64,000 bases of DNA from Gymnogyps californianus (taxonomy: Eukaryota; Chordata; Aves; Accipitriformes; Cathartidae), in contig NC_059471.1 in NCBI RefSeq assembly GCF_018139145.2, positions 204,619,494-204,683,493 on the forward strand. The letters are read 5' to 3'. This document shows, piece after piece, positions 28,901 to 43,900 of the stretch. The translations under genes and the position numbers were made by a program. The stretch's first letter is position 1, and each line of letters begins with the position of its first letter. Under the pieces are notes generated by a model that was not told where the DNA came from, searched no databases, and saw only the letters and a program-made list of their open reading frames with translations.

Positions 28901-31900
28901 CATGTAGAGAAAGGTCTTAAAAAAAGTTTAAAAAAAAAAAAAAAAATCCCAGTACCAAAAATTCTGTATTTTAATCTTCAAATTATTGTCTTGTTCTCTA
29001 ACTAATATTTATTTCTGAATATGATTATATATTTATATATGTTGCCATTTCTAACAGGGCATGATGCTAGGTCTCTATAGCAATTCACGTAGAACATGGA
29101 AAGGTATCTTTCAGTGTGCATGTTTTTACATACATTTTTTTTTTTCCTGCCTGCTCACCTTCCATAAATGTTTCTTGAAATATAATACAAATGAAGAGTG
29201 GGAAATTCATCATTCTTTTATGAAAGTATTAAAACATTCCAGTATGAGGAATAGAATATACAGGCAGAACATCTGTGTCTTCTGAAGGGTTCTGAGTTCA
29301 GGCTCTGGTAGTGAGTTTAAAAAAATAGGAGGGGTGGTAGCTGGAGTATTTATTAAAAGGCATAGATAGAGAAGATGAAGACCCAGGTTGATCTAGTTTA
29401 ATAATTGAAGAGTGCTGGATATGTTGTAGACCATCTGTGACCTACATAAAATGAACAAGAGGGCATTCCATGTTCTAGATATCTGGGCAAGAAATATGAG
29501 AGAGGACACCAAAAGATTAACTAACCAATCATATACATAAAAAAAAAAATTATTATAGTTCATACAGAGAGTAAACAGATTGACTTAAGAGATTACCACA
29601 CAGACATGAGAAGAAAACTGAAGATTGTTGTTACAAAATGATCTTTTCCAACCTTTTTTATTTATTACTGGCATATGGCCTAGGAAGACTTTTTGCAACA
29701 GATATTTTCTGGCTTGGAGTAGCCTCTAATGGATGTATAACAGTGATGGTGTAGAGAAAAGCTTTTTAATAATTTGTGTGACTGTAGTGCTTGTGAAAGA
29801 TGCTAGACTGACAGTCTAGAAGACTGGGAGACTGAAGTAATCTGTTCTGGTTCACTGAACAGGTATAGCAGGGGCATCAATGGCATAATCTCTCTGTATT
29901 GCTTTTTAATTGTATCCTGAAAAATCTGTCTTTTGTTTTTAGCTGACTGCCTATTAGTTAATAGTGACAGAGGCTTGCCATTTAACTTCATCCTGGATAC
30001 TTAGCTCTCACAAATGAGCTTTTGACATAGCTAAGCTTTTTGTTCAAATTATCAACTTGTATCATAAAATGCAATGGGCTACCAGTAGACGTAGTGAAGG
30101 GGGAAGGATGACTAAATGGGAACACGTGGTGACTGAGTGACTGGAGCTGTTGCATGGTAGGCTGGTCTGCCGGTCAACACGTGCTTGGCCTGCTTTTTTC
30201 CTTCCCTCCCAGACAAAGCAAAAAGCATTGAGACCTCACTGGTTTTAACCTTGTTGTAGGTATTTCATGGGACTAGCCTGGGGAGTGCTATTTGACCACT
30301 TAATTTAGCATGTTTTCTGTGCAGCCGTGACCAGAACCAGATCACTTCTTAATGACTGGGAGAAATAAAGAGGTACAGGTGGAAAGTTAGCACGGCAGTA
30401 TCTCCCTAGCAGAAAAGAAGTCTCCTTTTATTACTTCTATGATTAGATTAACACCTACTCAAACCAATATCTTATTCTCATCTCCCATACCAAAAACAGC
30501 CCGAATTTTAGTTCTGCTCGATGCCTGGAATTCACTTCAGTGAGCCAGGCTGCTGTCTGATGAGAGTGAAGCCGTTTCAGTCTGGCTCAGGTGAGGCTTT
30601 TGTAACTTTACATTGTGCTTAGGCACTCGTGATAGCTCGGTGTGTTGGAGTGGTCAGGAAGAAAGGTAGCAGACGTGATAGGAATCATCAATATGATAGG
30701 AGACAAAAAATAATGCTTGAAGTCTTGATTTATTTTTCTTATTAGTGAAAGTGTTTATGCAGATACTAAAAAAGACAAATACAAAGAAAAAAGGTTAATT
30801 ATCTGTACTCCAAAAACCAAAGGTGTTTCAGACTGATTGCGCAAAGTTGATGGTGCCTAAAACCTGGAAAAACAGAGCCAAATGTAAAAATGAGTAACGT
30901 AAACAATTTGAATTTATTAGGCACTTATGCTTATCATACTTTTAATAAGCTAAAATGCTTGTCTCTAGTGCAGGTAATTTTACTTTTTTCTGTGATTGTT
31001 TGGCATGAACAGAGGAGAGATTTGAGCCTGATGTTTTATTTAAAAAAAAAAAAAACAAACAAAAAAAACCCCCCAAACCATGAAAACCTACACACATCAG
31101 TGAAAAGTCAGAATAAAGTGGTAAATTCAAGCTAGCATGTTGAAGTGGAAATGACCTGAAATAAAGCTGTTCAGAGAAAGGAAAATAATTGGAAAGCAGT
31201 AACACTTAAAAGAAGATGTAGGCATGAAGAGTGGTAAAAATTAAAGGCTAGAAGGGAATGACTTGTGAAGAAAGATTAAAGGAAATGAACACATGTAATT
31301 ATTACTTATAGCTATCTGTGTGCTTGGTGATGTTCAGATGAAGAGAGATGATCCTTACACTAATTTGGCTAAATAGCTACCAGCGGATGATGAAAATGTC
31401 TGAAAGTATTTATAGGCTTCAAGTGCCAAGAAAGGATTCATTTAGAGGAGTCCAAAGAGGTCTAAGTAGGAGTAATGAAATAAGATGAGGGGAATCTTAG
31501 CTTTGAATACTGTAAAAAAAAAAAACAAACCCCTTTCTGTTGGAGATGTTAAAGTGTGTAATAGTCTCCCCTGAAGTTTTAGTGGAATGCACCACTGCTT
31601 GAGCTGTTGAAAATGATAGTGGACAAAGCATTCAGACATAAACTGGAGGAAAGAATTCTGTGTTGGAGGGAGGAGAGTGAAGATGGCTTAATAGATATTT
31701 TCCATCTCTAATTTCTATGATCTCACATGTTATAAATTGACAAAATAAGACTCATGGTACACTAGTGAAACACAATTTATGTAAATTTGCTTTAGAATAG
31801 GCATTAACCTTGATCCTTACTTCAATTCTGCATTAAGCCTTGCCTTTGATACAGTAATCTTAATTAAAACTGAATATTTCATGATTTAACTCCCTCTGCC

Positions 31901-34900
31901 TCATGAGCAGAACAATACTCTTATCTGTATTACCTATAAAAGTGCTATCCATATTAAAGTATCTGTGGCATCAGATGATAGGCTTGCCTTGGGTCATATT
32001 CATATGAATAAAAGTACTGAAACACAGGGGTTTAATTTGTTTAAAAATAATTAACTCATATTTTACAACGAAAAGTTAAAAAGCTGGTTAAACAACTTTT
32101 CCTGCATGTTGAATTAGGAAATGTTGTACTAATAAATACCATATTCTTCTGGGGAAAAAAAAAATAAACCTGCATGAATGAGGGAAAAAAGTAAGTATTG
32201 GCAGATGTGATGTGTGTCAAGTGTGTCATCATGTAACTGTCAATCACTGTCATCTTCATAATACTTTTAACTGGATTTACTTAGGTAGTAAGAGAAAAGC
32301 TGCTCGTTTTGATGTTAAATCCTAATATGTTTTAAATAGGAAGAGGCAGGAATTGGAAACAAGGGACATAAAAGTTTGCCCATGTATACTTCATCTTCTG
32401 GGGTTTTTGTTTTTGTTTTTTAACATTTATTTGTTTTGTAGCAATGTTAGAACAAACAAGCACTGTTCTGGAGAAATACTGGAACTCGCCCTACACTCCA
32501 GACACATGCTCACGCGCATACATGCAAGACGCATCCTTAATATAGGAGTACTCTGTAGTTGAAGTCACTGACACAGTACAGGCATCTTCAGGTTGCCCAC
32601 TGCTTATAAATGGAGACAGTTTGAAAATTACACTTTCCAGCTTCTGAAAAGATGTGCAAATATTTGTCTTAGTTATTTTGTAATAATTTAATTTTTTTAA
32701 TTGTATCTATAGATTGTTTAATATGTAATCATAGTTGAGTACATTATATGAAATGACACACAGGCATTGACCCGATCAACTTTATAACTGATTGATAGGC
32801 CAGGACACTTTGATCACTGTAGGAATCTACAGTAAAAGTTCAAGGAAAGAGGATGTGATATGAAGTGACAATACTTAATAAATATATTAAAAAAATACAC
32901 AACTTAGTCTTAAACTGTAGAAGGCAGGCAAACATTTGAGTATCCATCTGGAAAGCCATTTAATTTGTGTTGAAATAGGCCATCTTTTTCTGAAATTCTT
33001 TAATTCTTTGTTGAATTTAAGGTGACAGACTTAATGCTTCAGATAAAAATGCAGCTGTGATAAATCCTGATGTCTGGATTACATCTTTATTGAGTAGCTG
33101 ACTTTAGTGATAATTTCACTTGTGTCACTGGAATCTTTGGTTATGTCAAGTATTTGGATGACCCAATGTAAGTCACCAGTGTTTTTCTTCCAAATATAAG
33201 TCTAACCTCTTGGTTAAATAAGATTTGCCAGTTACTTTCATCAGTACTTGAGATACTTTTTTTTTTTTTTCATAGTCTCAGCTTTTTCTTTGTCAGATCT
33301 AAATACCGAGTTGCAGCTGTGGTAAGCTGGACATCCATAAACATAACATATATACTGCTATGTTTACTTCCCATTCTGAGCACAAGGAATGTAGCAGTGC
33401 ATATTTATTGTGAATAATGGTCATATGATCGAAATGGTAGAAAGTGTATTTTTGGGCACTGCTGCCTTCCTGTTAGTCCATTACATTATTGGATTCTCCT
33501 CTTACAGAGAACCTGGGGAACAAATTTGGAAAGTTGAATACATTTATTTGTTGGAGGAAAAAAAACGGAAAGTGAATAGTTGTTAATACCATATTACATC
33601 TGTAGTCCTGCCATTAGATCTTTATAGGAGAATTGTAACACCTGATCGCACTGAAGAACATGAAACTCTCCTGTTTCGTAGCACCATTCCATGCTTTGTG
33701 CCTGTATCATCTGGGGCATTCTCAAATACAGCATTTAACAGTTACGAAGAATGTGGGAATTACCGGTGCTGTGTGCGTCCCTAGCACCAGAGGATGTAAT
33801 GTGGCTGGTTCCAGGGAGCCCTAAGGGTTAAACGCAGTTAAGCCTTTCCCCAGCTTTCTGGGAACCTGGCAGTGGCTTTCTTTCAGTTGCTTTGTAATGG
33901 GAGGAACAATACCTGAATTCAGCCTTGGGTCGTGGTGGAGAGGGGGAAGGATTCAGGTTATAGTGTCAGAGGCAGCAGTTGCACTCCGGCAGTACCAGCA
34001 AGTGCTTCACCCTATGGCTGAAAAAAGTGGAGTGTTAACAAGGCAAGTCTCAGATAAGACCATATGTATGTAGGGTTTTGTTGTTTTTTAATCCATTTCT
34101 CTCTGCTTGTGGTTTTCTTTTTAGTTAAATTAATGATGCTGTTTTGAATAGGCTGCATTCTGCCACTGGGAACTGTAACTCAGGCTCTGGCTGGTGATGA
34201 GCCAGCCTAAAAGCAGGGCGACACATTTTTTTGTGGATTGCACTCAGGCAGAAGTGCAAGAGTCTTGTCACTTGAAGAAAATAAGCATTTAGAGACTAAA
34301 AGCTAAGCCCTGAACCTAGATAACGATGATGACTATCCTCTGAAAAATCTTACAGTGAGGTATCATTTCATTAGTCAACTGAATGGAAATTACATTTCTG
34401 AATTAATAACTAACAGTTTATTTGTGAAGCAGATGATCCTGCATACATTAATAGCTACTGACTGTATTTCATCCTTGATTTCTTCAACAAGCTACTACTC
34501 TTAAAGACCACCTGGAAGGTTTGGTCAGAGGAGGCTGCATGGGAATCTCATGCTTGTTTCAGTTTTCTAGATTTTCTTCTTTCTTTTAAAGAAGGATTTA
34601 GTTTATATCTTAAAAAAACAAAAACAAAAAAACCCCCAAAAAACAAACAAACAAAAAACCCACCGCAAACCAAACTTGAAATAAAGGATAAACATGTCAG
34701 CGTTTAGTTACTGAGTTGTACATTCCTCCACATCCAAACATTGTTTTGTGTGGAGCATGGAAGTACTGCATAAGTTGTTGAGGATAACTCTGATAAGGCT
34801 GCCCCGCCCAAGTAGTTAATATGTTTGAATGTGATGATCTTGAGCATGTACCTTATATTCACAGTATCTGCTTTTCAGAGTGCTACTTCATTTCTTGAGT

Positions 34901-37900
34901 ATCTTCTAGCTTGGTTTCCTAAGGAAACAAACTCAATCGCGTATCTGTCAGTTCTTTCACCCTGTTTATATCCTTCACACCTTTTTTTTAGCTTACCTAG
35001 TGCTGGCTGAAATTGACAGAAAGGCACAAGTTTCAAAGATACTCTCTTACAAATCTAATGAAAATTGGTGTCCATGTTCATACCCTCTCTTCAGAAGACT
35101 CTTTAGCACGTGCACAGGTTGGGTTTTTTTGTTTGACTTGGTGCTGGCCATTTAGCAAGGACCTAACCAAGACCCAGGCACAGGGTGTGGAGCATCTTCT
35201 GCTGAGAAGTGGGAGAGCAGGAGGAGCAGAAGGTGCGTGGAGTGTAAAGACATGTAATGAGCAACTGGAAGGAGTTGCTGGTCTACTCAACGCTGGTGAG
35301 TATCACAGCTGGAGTATTGTGTCCAATTCTGGGCTCCCCAGTACGAGACAGACATGGACATACTGGAGAGAGTCCACTGAAAGGCCACGAAGATGATGAA
35401 GAGACTGGAGCATCTCTCCTATGAGGAAAAGCTGAGAGAGCTGGGACTGTTCAGCCTGGAGAGGAGAAGGCTCAGGGGGATCTCATCAATGTATATAAAT
35501 ACCTGAAGGGAGTGTGCAACAAGAACAGAGCCAGGCTCTTTCCAGTGGTGCCCAGTGACAGGACCAGAGGCAACGGGCACACACTGAAACACAGGAGGTG
35601 CTGTCTGAACATCAGGAAACACTTTCTTACTATGAGGGTGACCGAGCGCTGGCACAGGTTGCACAGAGCAGTGGTGGAGTTTCCATCCTTGGAGGTATTC
35701 AGAAGCCATCTGGACATGGTCCTGGACAGCCTGCTCTAGGTGGCCCTGCTCGAGCAGGGGGGTTGGACCAGATGACCTCCAGAGGTCCCTGCCAACCTCA
35801 ACCACTCAGTGATTCTGAATTGTGAGGGGGTTAGAAGTAGCTGAGGTTGTAAGAGACATGGGCAGAGGGGCGTTTGCGTTGGGAAAGGTTTATGGATAAA
35901 AGTATTCCTCACAAAACAATTTCTTATTTAGGTCTATTTAAATATTAAACATTTAATCACTTATGTTTAATCATGTTAAGCATTTTTAATATACTGAAGT
36001 TCTATACCCCAGAATTTACAGCTTTTGTATAAAGCAAAATTCAAAGAAGGCTTTGTGGAGAGCTTCTGGCCAGAGAGGCTACTATTTCAGATACTGTCCC
36101 AGTCGATGATTTGTATTTTTTGTAACATGCTAATGCTTTTATAAACTTGTTTTAAGTCAGATTATAAGGCTTTCAGAACATACCACTGCAGAAAAATGTT
36201 GCTTTATAGTTATATAGGAATGGTTTTACTTCTAATGGCATTAGTTTTTTATGAAGTAACAGCTTTATCATCCATTTCAGGCAAAAAATGTGGTTATTGT
36301 TCCTCTCTTTGAGGATACAGTACTTGAATGGTCATGATTAATTTGAAATATAACAAGCTTTAAATAAAACTTTTCAACTAGCACGTGGGCTAAGCTTTTC
36401 TGTGAGCAACAAGCCAAGCCATGCATACACAGGAAAAATAAACTGCAGCATGATGACTTTTGTTGGGTGAATTTGTCCTTATCGTTTAGTTGCTTGTTAA
36501 ATACTTTATATGTCCAGCTAATTCCCAAATGGTCACTTACTTTCTGTTCTTTTAAAAAAAAAAAAAAGTCTCCACTGCCTCTGTGTGAATTGTGCTTGAA
36601 CTGGGAAATAAAAAGTGTCCATACAAAAAGTACTGTGAAATGCAAAACCTAAATTATTGTAGAAGGAGACAGTATTTATATCTCTGCTACAGTTACAACA
36701 CTCTTGGGACTTAACTGTTCAACTGCTGTATGGGAAACATACATCTCTAGTGGTTTTGGTTTTATGTTTCTTAAGGTGAAAACCAGCTAGTTGATGTTTA
36801 TGAAGTGAAATCCTGGTATTGCTTGTTGAGGGCTTTGGGGGAAGAGAGAAGGCAACTAAGAGTAGCCTTTTTTTTATATGGAATTGTAAGTTTTACCCGT
36901 TCAACTACTGGAATTATATTTTCATTTTCTTTAAGAGCTTCATAGGGAAGTATTAAATATGTCTGGTAGTATATGTGTGTGTGTGTATTTATGCAGGACA
37001 TACCATTACAGTCTATATTTCAGAAAGAATTCTGTATCAAGGCAAGTTGTATTTGGGTGGTTTGGAGAGTTCCAGCTCCATGAAGACAGCTTGCTGAATT
37101 AAGATTTTGCACAGCCTCTATTGTATGTGTGCATGAATGTGTGTACACGTAAATTGTTCCTAGTAACTGAAGAAATCTACCAAGAAATAGCCAAAATTAG
37201 ATGCGTTCTTTGTTGCTGAAGTTGGATGAGAGTAGTTTTGTTTCTACTCTTGAAGTTGTTTAGGATTGTAAATAAACCAAAAAAAGTGAGGAAGGTCTGT
37301 GGCAAATGAGATCATCTTTTTAAACAGCACTTCCAAGTGCTGATAAAACCATGAATTTTATGTATCCCAAACACATTGTTTTGGCTATCCTCTAACTGTG
37401 AACACAAGATTAAATTCATTCTTTAACATTTTATATCAGGCAGATCCACTGCAAATGAAGTAAAAAGATCAAAACTGGAGGTAAAATAAGAATAATTTAT
37501 CCAACTGATATGTACATGTGATTAGTTTTATCTCATAAACTGCAGGATAATACTGTTGTTTTCTGTAAAATACAGCTTTGTGGAAATCATTGCCTGCTTT
37601 GCTAGGAATGTGATTTTTGTGACATAGTCGCATAAATATGTTTGTTGATATCTCTAAGTATCTACATGCTATTTTATTTTTCTTTGAGAAAACTGAGTTT
37701 TGTTGTACATATTCACTACTTGAAAAACCTCCCCCACTACTTCCAAAATGTCAAAGCCGAGCACAGGGATTTAGCTATACAACTTCTATTGAGATTAATT
37801 GGATTTGTATGGCTAAATCCATGCAGTTCTTCTGAAAATATTACGGTCCCTTGTATATAAAATATAACAATATGTTCACAACCGTAATATCACAAAGAAT

Positions 37901-40900
37901 ATTTGGACAGAACAGTAAAATCAGGTTTAATTTATGTTTAGAGATGAATAACTTTTGGTTTACTATAAATGTAAGGGTTCCTGTTTAAGTATACTGAGTG
38001 AATACTAAGCATGTGCTGTGCTTGCCTTAGGGCTTCATTTTTTTTAAATGCGTGAGGCATTTACATAGGAGTCTTCTGTACTTAACTCAGGAGGGGGAAG
38101 AGCATTTCTGATTCATTAATCCCTTTTTCTTTTTGTAATTAACTGGGCCCTTCACATCATGCACTCAAGAGGTGTAAAATATACAAAGAAGTGGGAGGGA
38201 CAAGCAAAATGATGCCTGGCTTGCTATAAGGTATAAATTCAAAATCTATTTCTCTTTGCAAGAAGAAAAATAGCAAGGGGAAAAAGGGCAGCACTAAATT
38301 TGCTGCATGTGCTTGCATGATATGCAGGTTTGGGATAATTATTTTCTCTCTTGTTCAAGAAAGTGAGTTGTTACCATGGTAGCATTCATATTGCACAATT
38401 TCTCTGTTATAAAATAAATTGAGAACAGTTTTAGAGACAGAAAAGTCTTTGTATGAACACTTGTTCTTTTTTTTTTTCTTTTTTTTTTTAAGTGCAAAAT
38501 TTTGTCTTGGAAATGCAGTTCCTGAGGTTAGGGTCTTAAAATTATTCTTGAGATGACGAAGTCTCGGTACACTTTCCAGATAAAATCAGTCAAGTTTTAA
38601 CGATATGTAGTGCTTCTGCAGGACAAGATGTGCAAGGACAGAGATAGCTTTGGGAGTTTGGTTTTGAACACTGGTTAAGTTGGAGGAGATCTGCACTGCT
38701 ACTTTCCAGAATGTTACTTCTGGTAGTAAAACTGAATACAGCCATTAAGAGGGTGCAGGCTGCCAGACACCTCAGAGGAATAGTCTGCATATTCTGATCC
38801 AATAACTAACTCCTGGCAGTAATCACCTTGCCTGTGTTCTGTGGACACATATGTTGTCTTGAACAAGATGTGTTGAGAACTTCTTGAAAAGCAGGTCTGA
38901 GTCTTCAGTGGCAGAAAGGGAAAGGCCCCCAGGGTAAGTGTTTTCAACCAGAGCATACCCTAGATGACATTTTGGTCTCTGCTGCTTGAGCTTCTCTTGC
39001 TGAGGAATAGCAGGCTTATAACAACACTTCCGGATCAGCTGGTTCTTTGATACCATTTTTTTTAACATTTATTGACTGCAATGCAGATTATGCTATGGAC
39101 ACTGTAAAATATACTTGAGCAATACTTCTGGAATCTCTTCAGTAAGCAGAAACAGAAGATAGCCATGGGAGTTACTTATCCATTATGTAAAGCTTATGTG
39201 ACAGGCCTCCAAGGAGGTGGAAGAGTGTTCAGGATATAGCACAGTTGATTGGAATGACAAGTAGCTTTTCATCAGACCCTAGTAATGTCTTTGCCAAATC
39301 ATAACTGCTTCCCCTCTGTTTCTTCAGTTTTGTTTTTCTTCTGTGTTTTCTCACTAAAGTAGGCAATAGCCCTCTTAGTAGGAGAGTGACCATCTTTCAT
39401 CCATGAGATCAAAAGACCTCGTTGACTGCTGGATTCTTTCCTGCTTTTTTGCACCTTTCCATTGATCTCTTGTATGGATTTTTCAGTTTGGTGATCAGTA
39501 TAGTACTTTTGGGGGGATTAAGCCTTTTTATGGTGATTCAATTTTAACATTCAAAAAATTCAGGTTTATAATTGCTGAGTTATTACAGAAAAGTCTTGAC
39601 ACAATGTTTATTCAAAAAATACAGTGACTATCACAACCATCAACTGCAAAAATAAACAAACATGGAAACCTGAGAAATTATGTTTCTTGATTGCATTGTA
39701 TTCCACTGAAACTAAAATAGGATACCTTGTGTAGGTTCTTTTAGGCTTTTAATCCATTCCTGAATTACGTGGGAATTGCCTTGTGCAGCACATTACTATT
39801 TTAGACTCTGTTGCTCCATGAATGATTTGTGATGATGTAGGAGCCATATGGTCAATGTTTACTAACTACACAAATTTTAACTCAATGTATATAGCAAGGT
39901 GTTTTTAGGAATCTATGGAGGGGTTGTGTATTTGAATGTTTCTGTCCATCTAAATGGTATTATGCTTGAATGCCGTAAAAGCAGGAGAAATACCAATTGG
40001 CTGCGTACTGTTCCTAAGCAATACTTCCCTTTTGCAGGTATTTAAATGGAACACATACATAGTCACTGCTCCAAAAAGCAAAACAATCCCCATGGATTTC
40101 TTGAAGTATAATAATATTTGATACAAAATTTCTCTCTTCCCTCATTCCCACCTGACCATTCCCTTCCCGCATATCCTTTGTCTACAGATACAGTGCAGTT
40201 AAATTCACTGACCAGCGTCATTGATGGGTGTGCCAGCACACTGGTTCACTAGTTCATTGATTGCCTTGGTTGGCTGCTAACTTTTTTACCCAACACATGT
40301 GCTTGCCAAACATGTGAGTGTCAGAAGCTTTTTTTTTTCCAGGTTAGAAAAGTGAAGTGATACATGGTGTAACTAGCAGAATTTCACAGTTGCGTTAAAG
40401 GGTGATGGAAACTGCATAAAAAACAGTGTTGTGTTTGAAGAACAGGGTTTTTTCCTTTCCAATTAATTGCTGACAGATGATGTTTCATGCTGACAGATGA
40501 TGTTTCATGCTCTTTACCTGATAAAACCAAGTATAACTGAATAAAAGATGGAAAACTGGTAGTTATGACCGCTTTGCAGGATCATCTATGCAAGAGGTAT
40601 AAAGATATTTATAGATATCTTTTGCAGTTGCATCTAACGTATTTAATGGGCCATTGAACCTGAATTTTTAATATTTCATGACTTATCAATTCATGGATGA
40701 CTGAAAGCTTTACTTTCTGTAGAAAGACTAACAAAAATGGATGTTATAAATTTATAGCCTCTATTGTAGCATACCTAAACTTAAATTATAGATTTTTTTT
40801 TTTTAAATAAGAACAAAATTTCTCACTGTAGGTTACAACCATCAGCTTTGTGCTGTTACAGTAGGGTTTGTTTCATTGGTTTTCAAGCAACTAGAGGGGT

Positions 40901-43900
40901 CAATTGACTTCCTGAGTGACAGTCTTCATCCTAGTCTTTTTCTTGCTCCTGGCAGGACCAAAATGCTGTAGATTCATTGATTCAGAGTAGAATATTCTCC
41001 TTGAGGGCAAGTATTTGGTTTCCTGGCATGCTCAGGGAGGGGAGATTCCAGATCTGCCCATTTCCCACCGCTGAGAAGAGCGACTTTGCAGACTCCTCTC
41101 TTCCCTTGTGCTGCGTGGTGACAGTTGGCCAACCTGGAACTTGCATTCATCCTTGGTGTTTTGTCTGTTCTTCTTAAGGGTACCTGTGAACAAAGGTACA
41201 GGAGTATGTTAAACTTAAATGTCCTGATTTTGTTAGGGAAGATTTTGACCAGAAGTGTAACCATTCCTCTCAACTGCTGTTGTATAAGAGCTTTGTTTGT
41301 GACTGTTGGTTTGTCCAGGATCCAACATCACGTATCAAATCAAATTCTAATTACTGTCTTATATGAAAGTAAATCAGATTTTTTTTTATTTCCCCTGTTT
41401 GATGGCATAAAACCTAGTGTGACTCAATGCTGTATATGCAGCTGTTGCTGAGAGCTAGACAGTATTGTTGTTTCTAGTTTCTTAGTGTTTATGTGCAGCC
41501 TTATAATACATTTCTCCTCCGATGTGTTGAATAGGTGCATTAATGTCACAATTCAACAATCTTTTTAGCTCTGGTTTGACAAGAACAACATGAAACGTCA
41601 TATTTCAGCAGGTCAGATCCATATGTGTGAACAATTTCATACCTAATTACTGAAGTCCCTGAAATGAAGATTACCAGGAGCCAGTTATGTATGTTGGGAA
41701 ACTTCTCTTGCTTACAATTTTATTCTACTCTTTCCTAAACATTGTTTGCCGGTCCTTTGAAGGGACAGCATATTGGGCCAGGAGGGATCTTTGTTTCGTA
41801 CCAGTATGATGTACTTATGTACTTTAGTGATTAATACAAGTTGTTTCTATTTTTATTTTTGTTCCTATTTATTCCTATTATGGAACCATTAAAATGTGCA
41901 GAGTTTTATGTAGTCACAATGAATATGGTGTTGATTGCAGTCTTCTGCAATGCTTCTCGTGAGCAGTTGGGATGCAGCATGGTACTGTGGAGAGTCTGTA
42001 AAGATTTGGTTTAGTAATCTCAAGATACAAAATAAATGTATCTTTAAATTGTCATTTTTTTAGAGCAGACTCCCACTCCAGACTACAGACTACAGTGTAT
42101 TTTACCATTTGTCTAGCCTTGTGCTTAAAATGTCTGATTTTTGTATTTCAGAAGTATTTGGGTCAAATCTTCCTGGAGTGGTTGTTTTAATTAAAAATTC
42201 TTAATATCTTGTTTCTTTACACAAGATTTGGATCAATATTTTTTTAACACTTAATTATCATAATAATCCAAAAATAGACTGCAGTTAAGACACATTGAAA
42301 ATCTTTTTCTTTCTTGGAGAAAGCAAGGTAGTTTAGTCTTAGAAGATACTCCCAAACATCTGATTATGAGAAATCTCCTTTAATTTCATGATTTCTGCTC
42401 ATGGCATATACAGAATACTGATTTTTGTCCTCAGGACAGGTTAGAAATCCTAATTGCTTTAATTATTTTTGAATACAAAATTATATTTGCAAACAAAACT
42501 CCTTCATATAGCAGTAGAAGGCTAGTAACTCCGTGCACACAGTTCTATATTTTACTGAGATAGCATTAAAAATTTAGGGGCCTTCTGTAAATGTATCAAG
42601 TCCTATCAGTATCACAGATACTTGGTAGTATTTTTAAGGTTACTTTTTTCTGTTCTTGATAGAACTTGTCTTGCAATATCTAGAAATGCTGCCACTGTGG
42701 GACAGAAGTGTTATAAGTGACGGACAAAAAAACAGGTGAAAATTTCTAGATTTGGGGATTTAAGATTATATGCTTGGTCAGTTGCACAAAGGTTTGCTTC
42801 TGGAAAACAATCTTTGTGTTGCCTTCCTCATCTTCTAAGAAACACTTGGAACCTGAGACCTCTGATGCAGAAATGAATCAGGGGGTGGCAGAAGGGTACT
42901 TCTGTTGGCTGCCTATTGCCTCTGCCTTGAAAAAGAGCCAGCCTTTGTCTGGTGTCCACTTTATGAAGCTACCTGACTTAAGTAATCAAATTAACTGTAA
43001 ACATAATTCCCCAAGTGTTTCTTTGACCATCTGTTACCATCTTCAGTTGCTGTGATTTTAAAGTATGAAATAGAAAGGCAAGTACTTTTGAATTATCTGT
43101 CTATAACTCATATCTGTAGTCCTTCTGCTTAGGAGTGCCTTTCCCATGTCGTTGTGGAGTAAATTAGATGCATGCACCTCCAGCAGGTTGCAAGTACATT
43201 CACGTTTTGGAGGATCAAAATAAACTCCCCCGTTATCAGTTCCAGGAGTCTTAAGAAATTTCTGGAAAGATTTCCAAATATATCCTCAGGTACAGAAAAT
43301 AATTTGATCCTCTCAGAAAATACCACGTTAAGCAAATTTATAGCATGCCTTTCAGGGCATTACGAAGTACTTTAATTGATCCTCAAAGTGAGGGAACTGA
43401 CTCAGAAATACTAATTTATCCATGCATCACTCTGTAGAGCTTTTTATACTTTTTTTTAAAATTGATGAGCAGAGTGAGGCAAAGATTGTTGTGAATTGCC
43501 TTTTATTTTCCTTTTTCTCCTTAGGCAAATTGATTAATGCTAAAGTAAATGTGCTAAGAGAAAAAAGGAGCTTTTTTTCTAATTTATATATTGAATAAAA
43601 ATAATGAAGAGAAAGCAAATTCATTAATACGTTGAAAAATTCCTTTAATAATAGTTCCAAAATGAATAAATTATTGAACTGCTTTTAAAAAGTGATGTTA
43701 CTGTAACAGTGAGTGAGTGGGCAGGGCTAATCTGTGCAAGTGCTTTTGAGATACTGAGTTTTCCAGAAGATGGTGGGGGAAGCTGGATTTTCATAATTTT
43801 TTTTTTTTTTTTTTAAAGACTGCAGACTATGGAGAGAATACGGTAAGTAATAGTGAGAGCGCCCTTGCAGAGACCCAAGAGAAGGGTAAAGGGGAAACAC

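Noticed and set aside
35013..35825. Overlapping open frames of 70-128 codons on both strands
   Set aside because: Mostly covered by the CR1 3' end at 35285-35820. The fragment is the 3' end of the element, with no intact reverse transcriptase domain.
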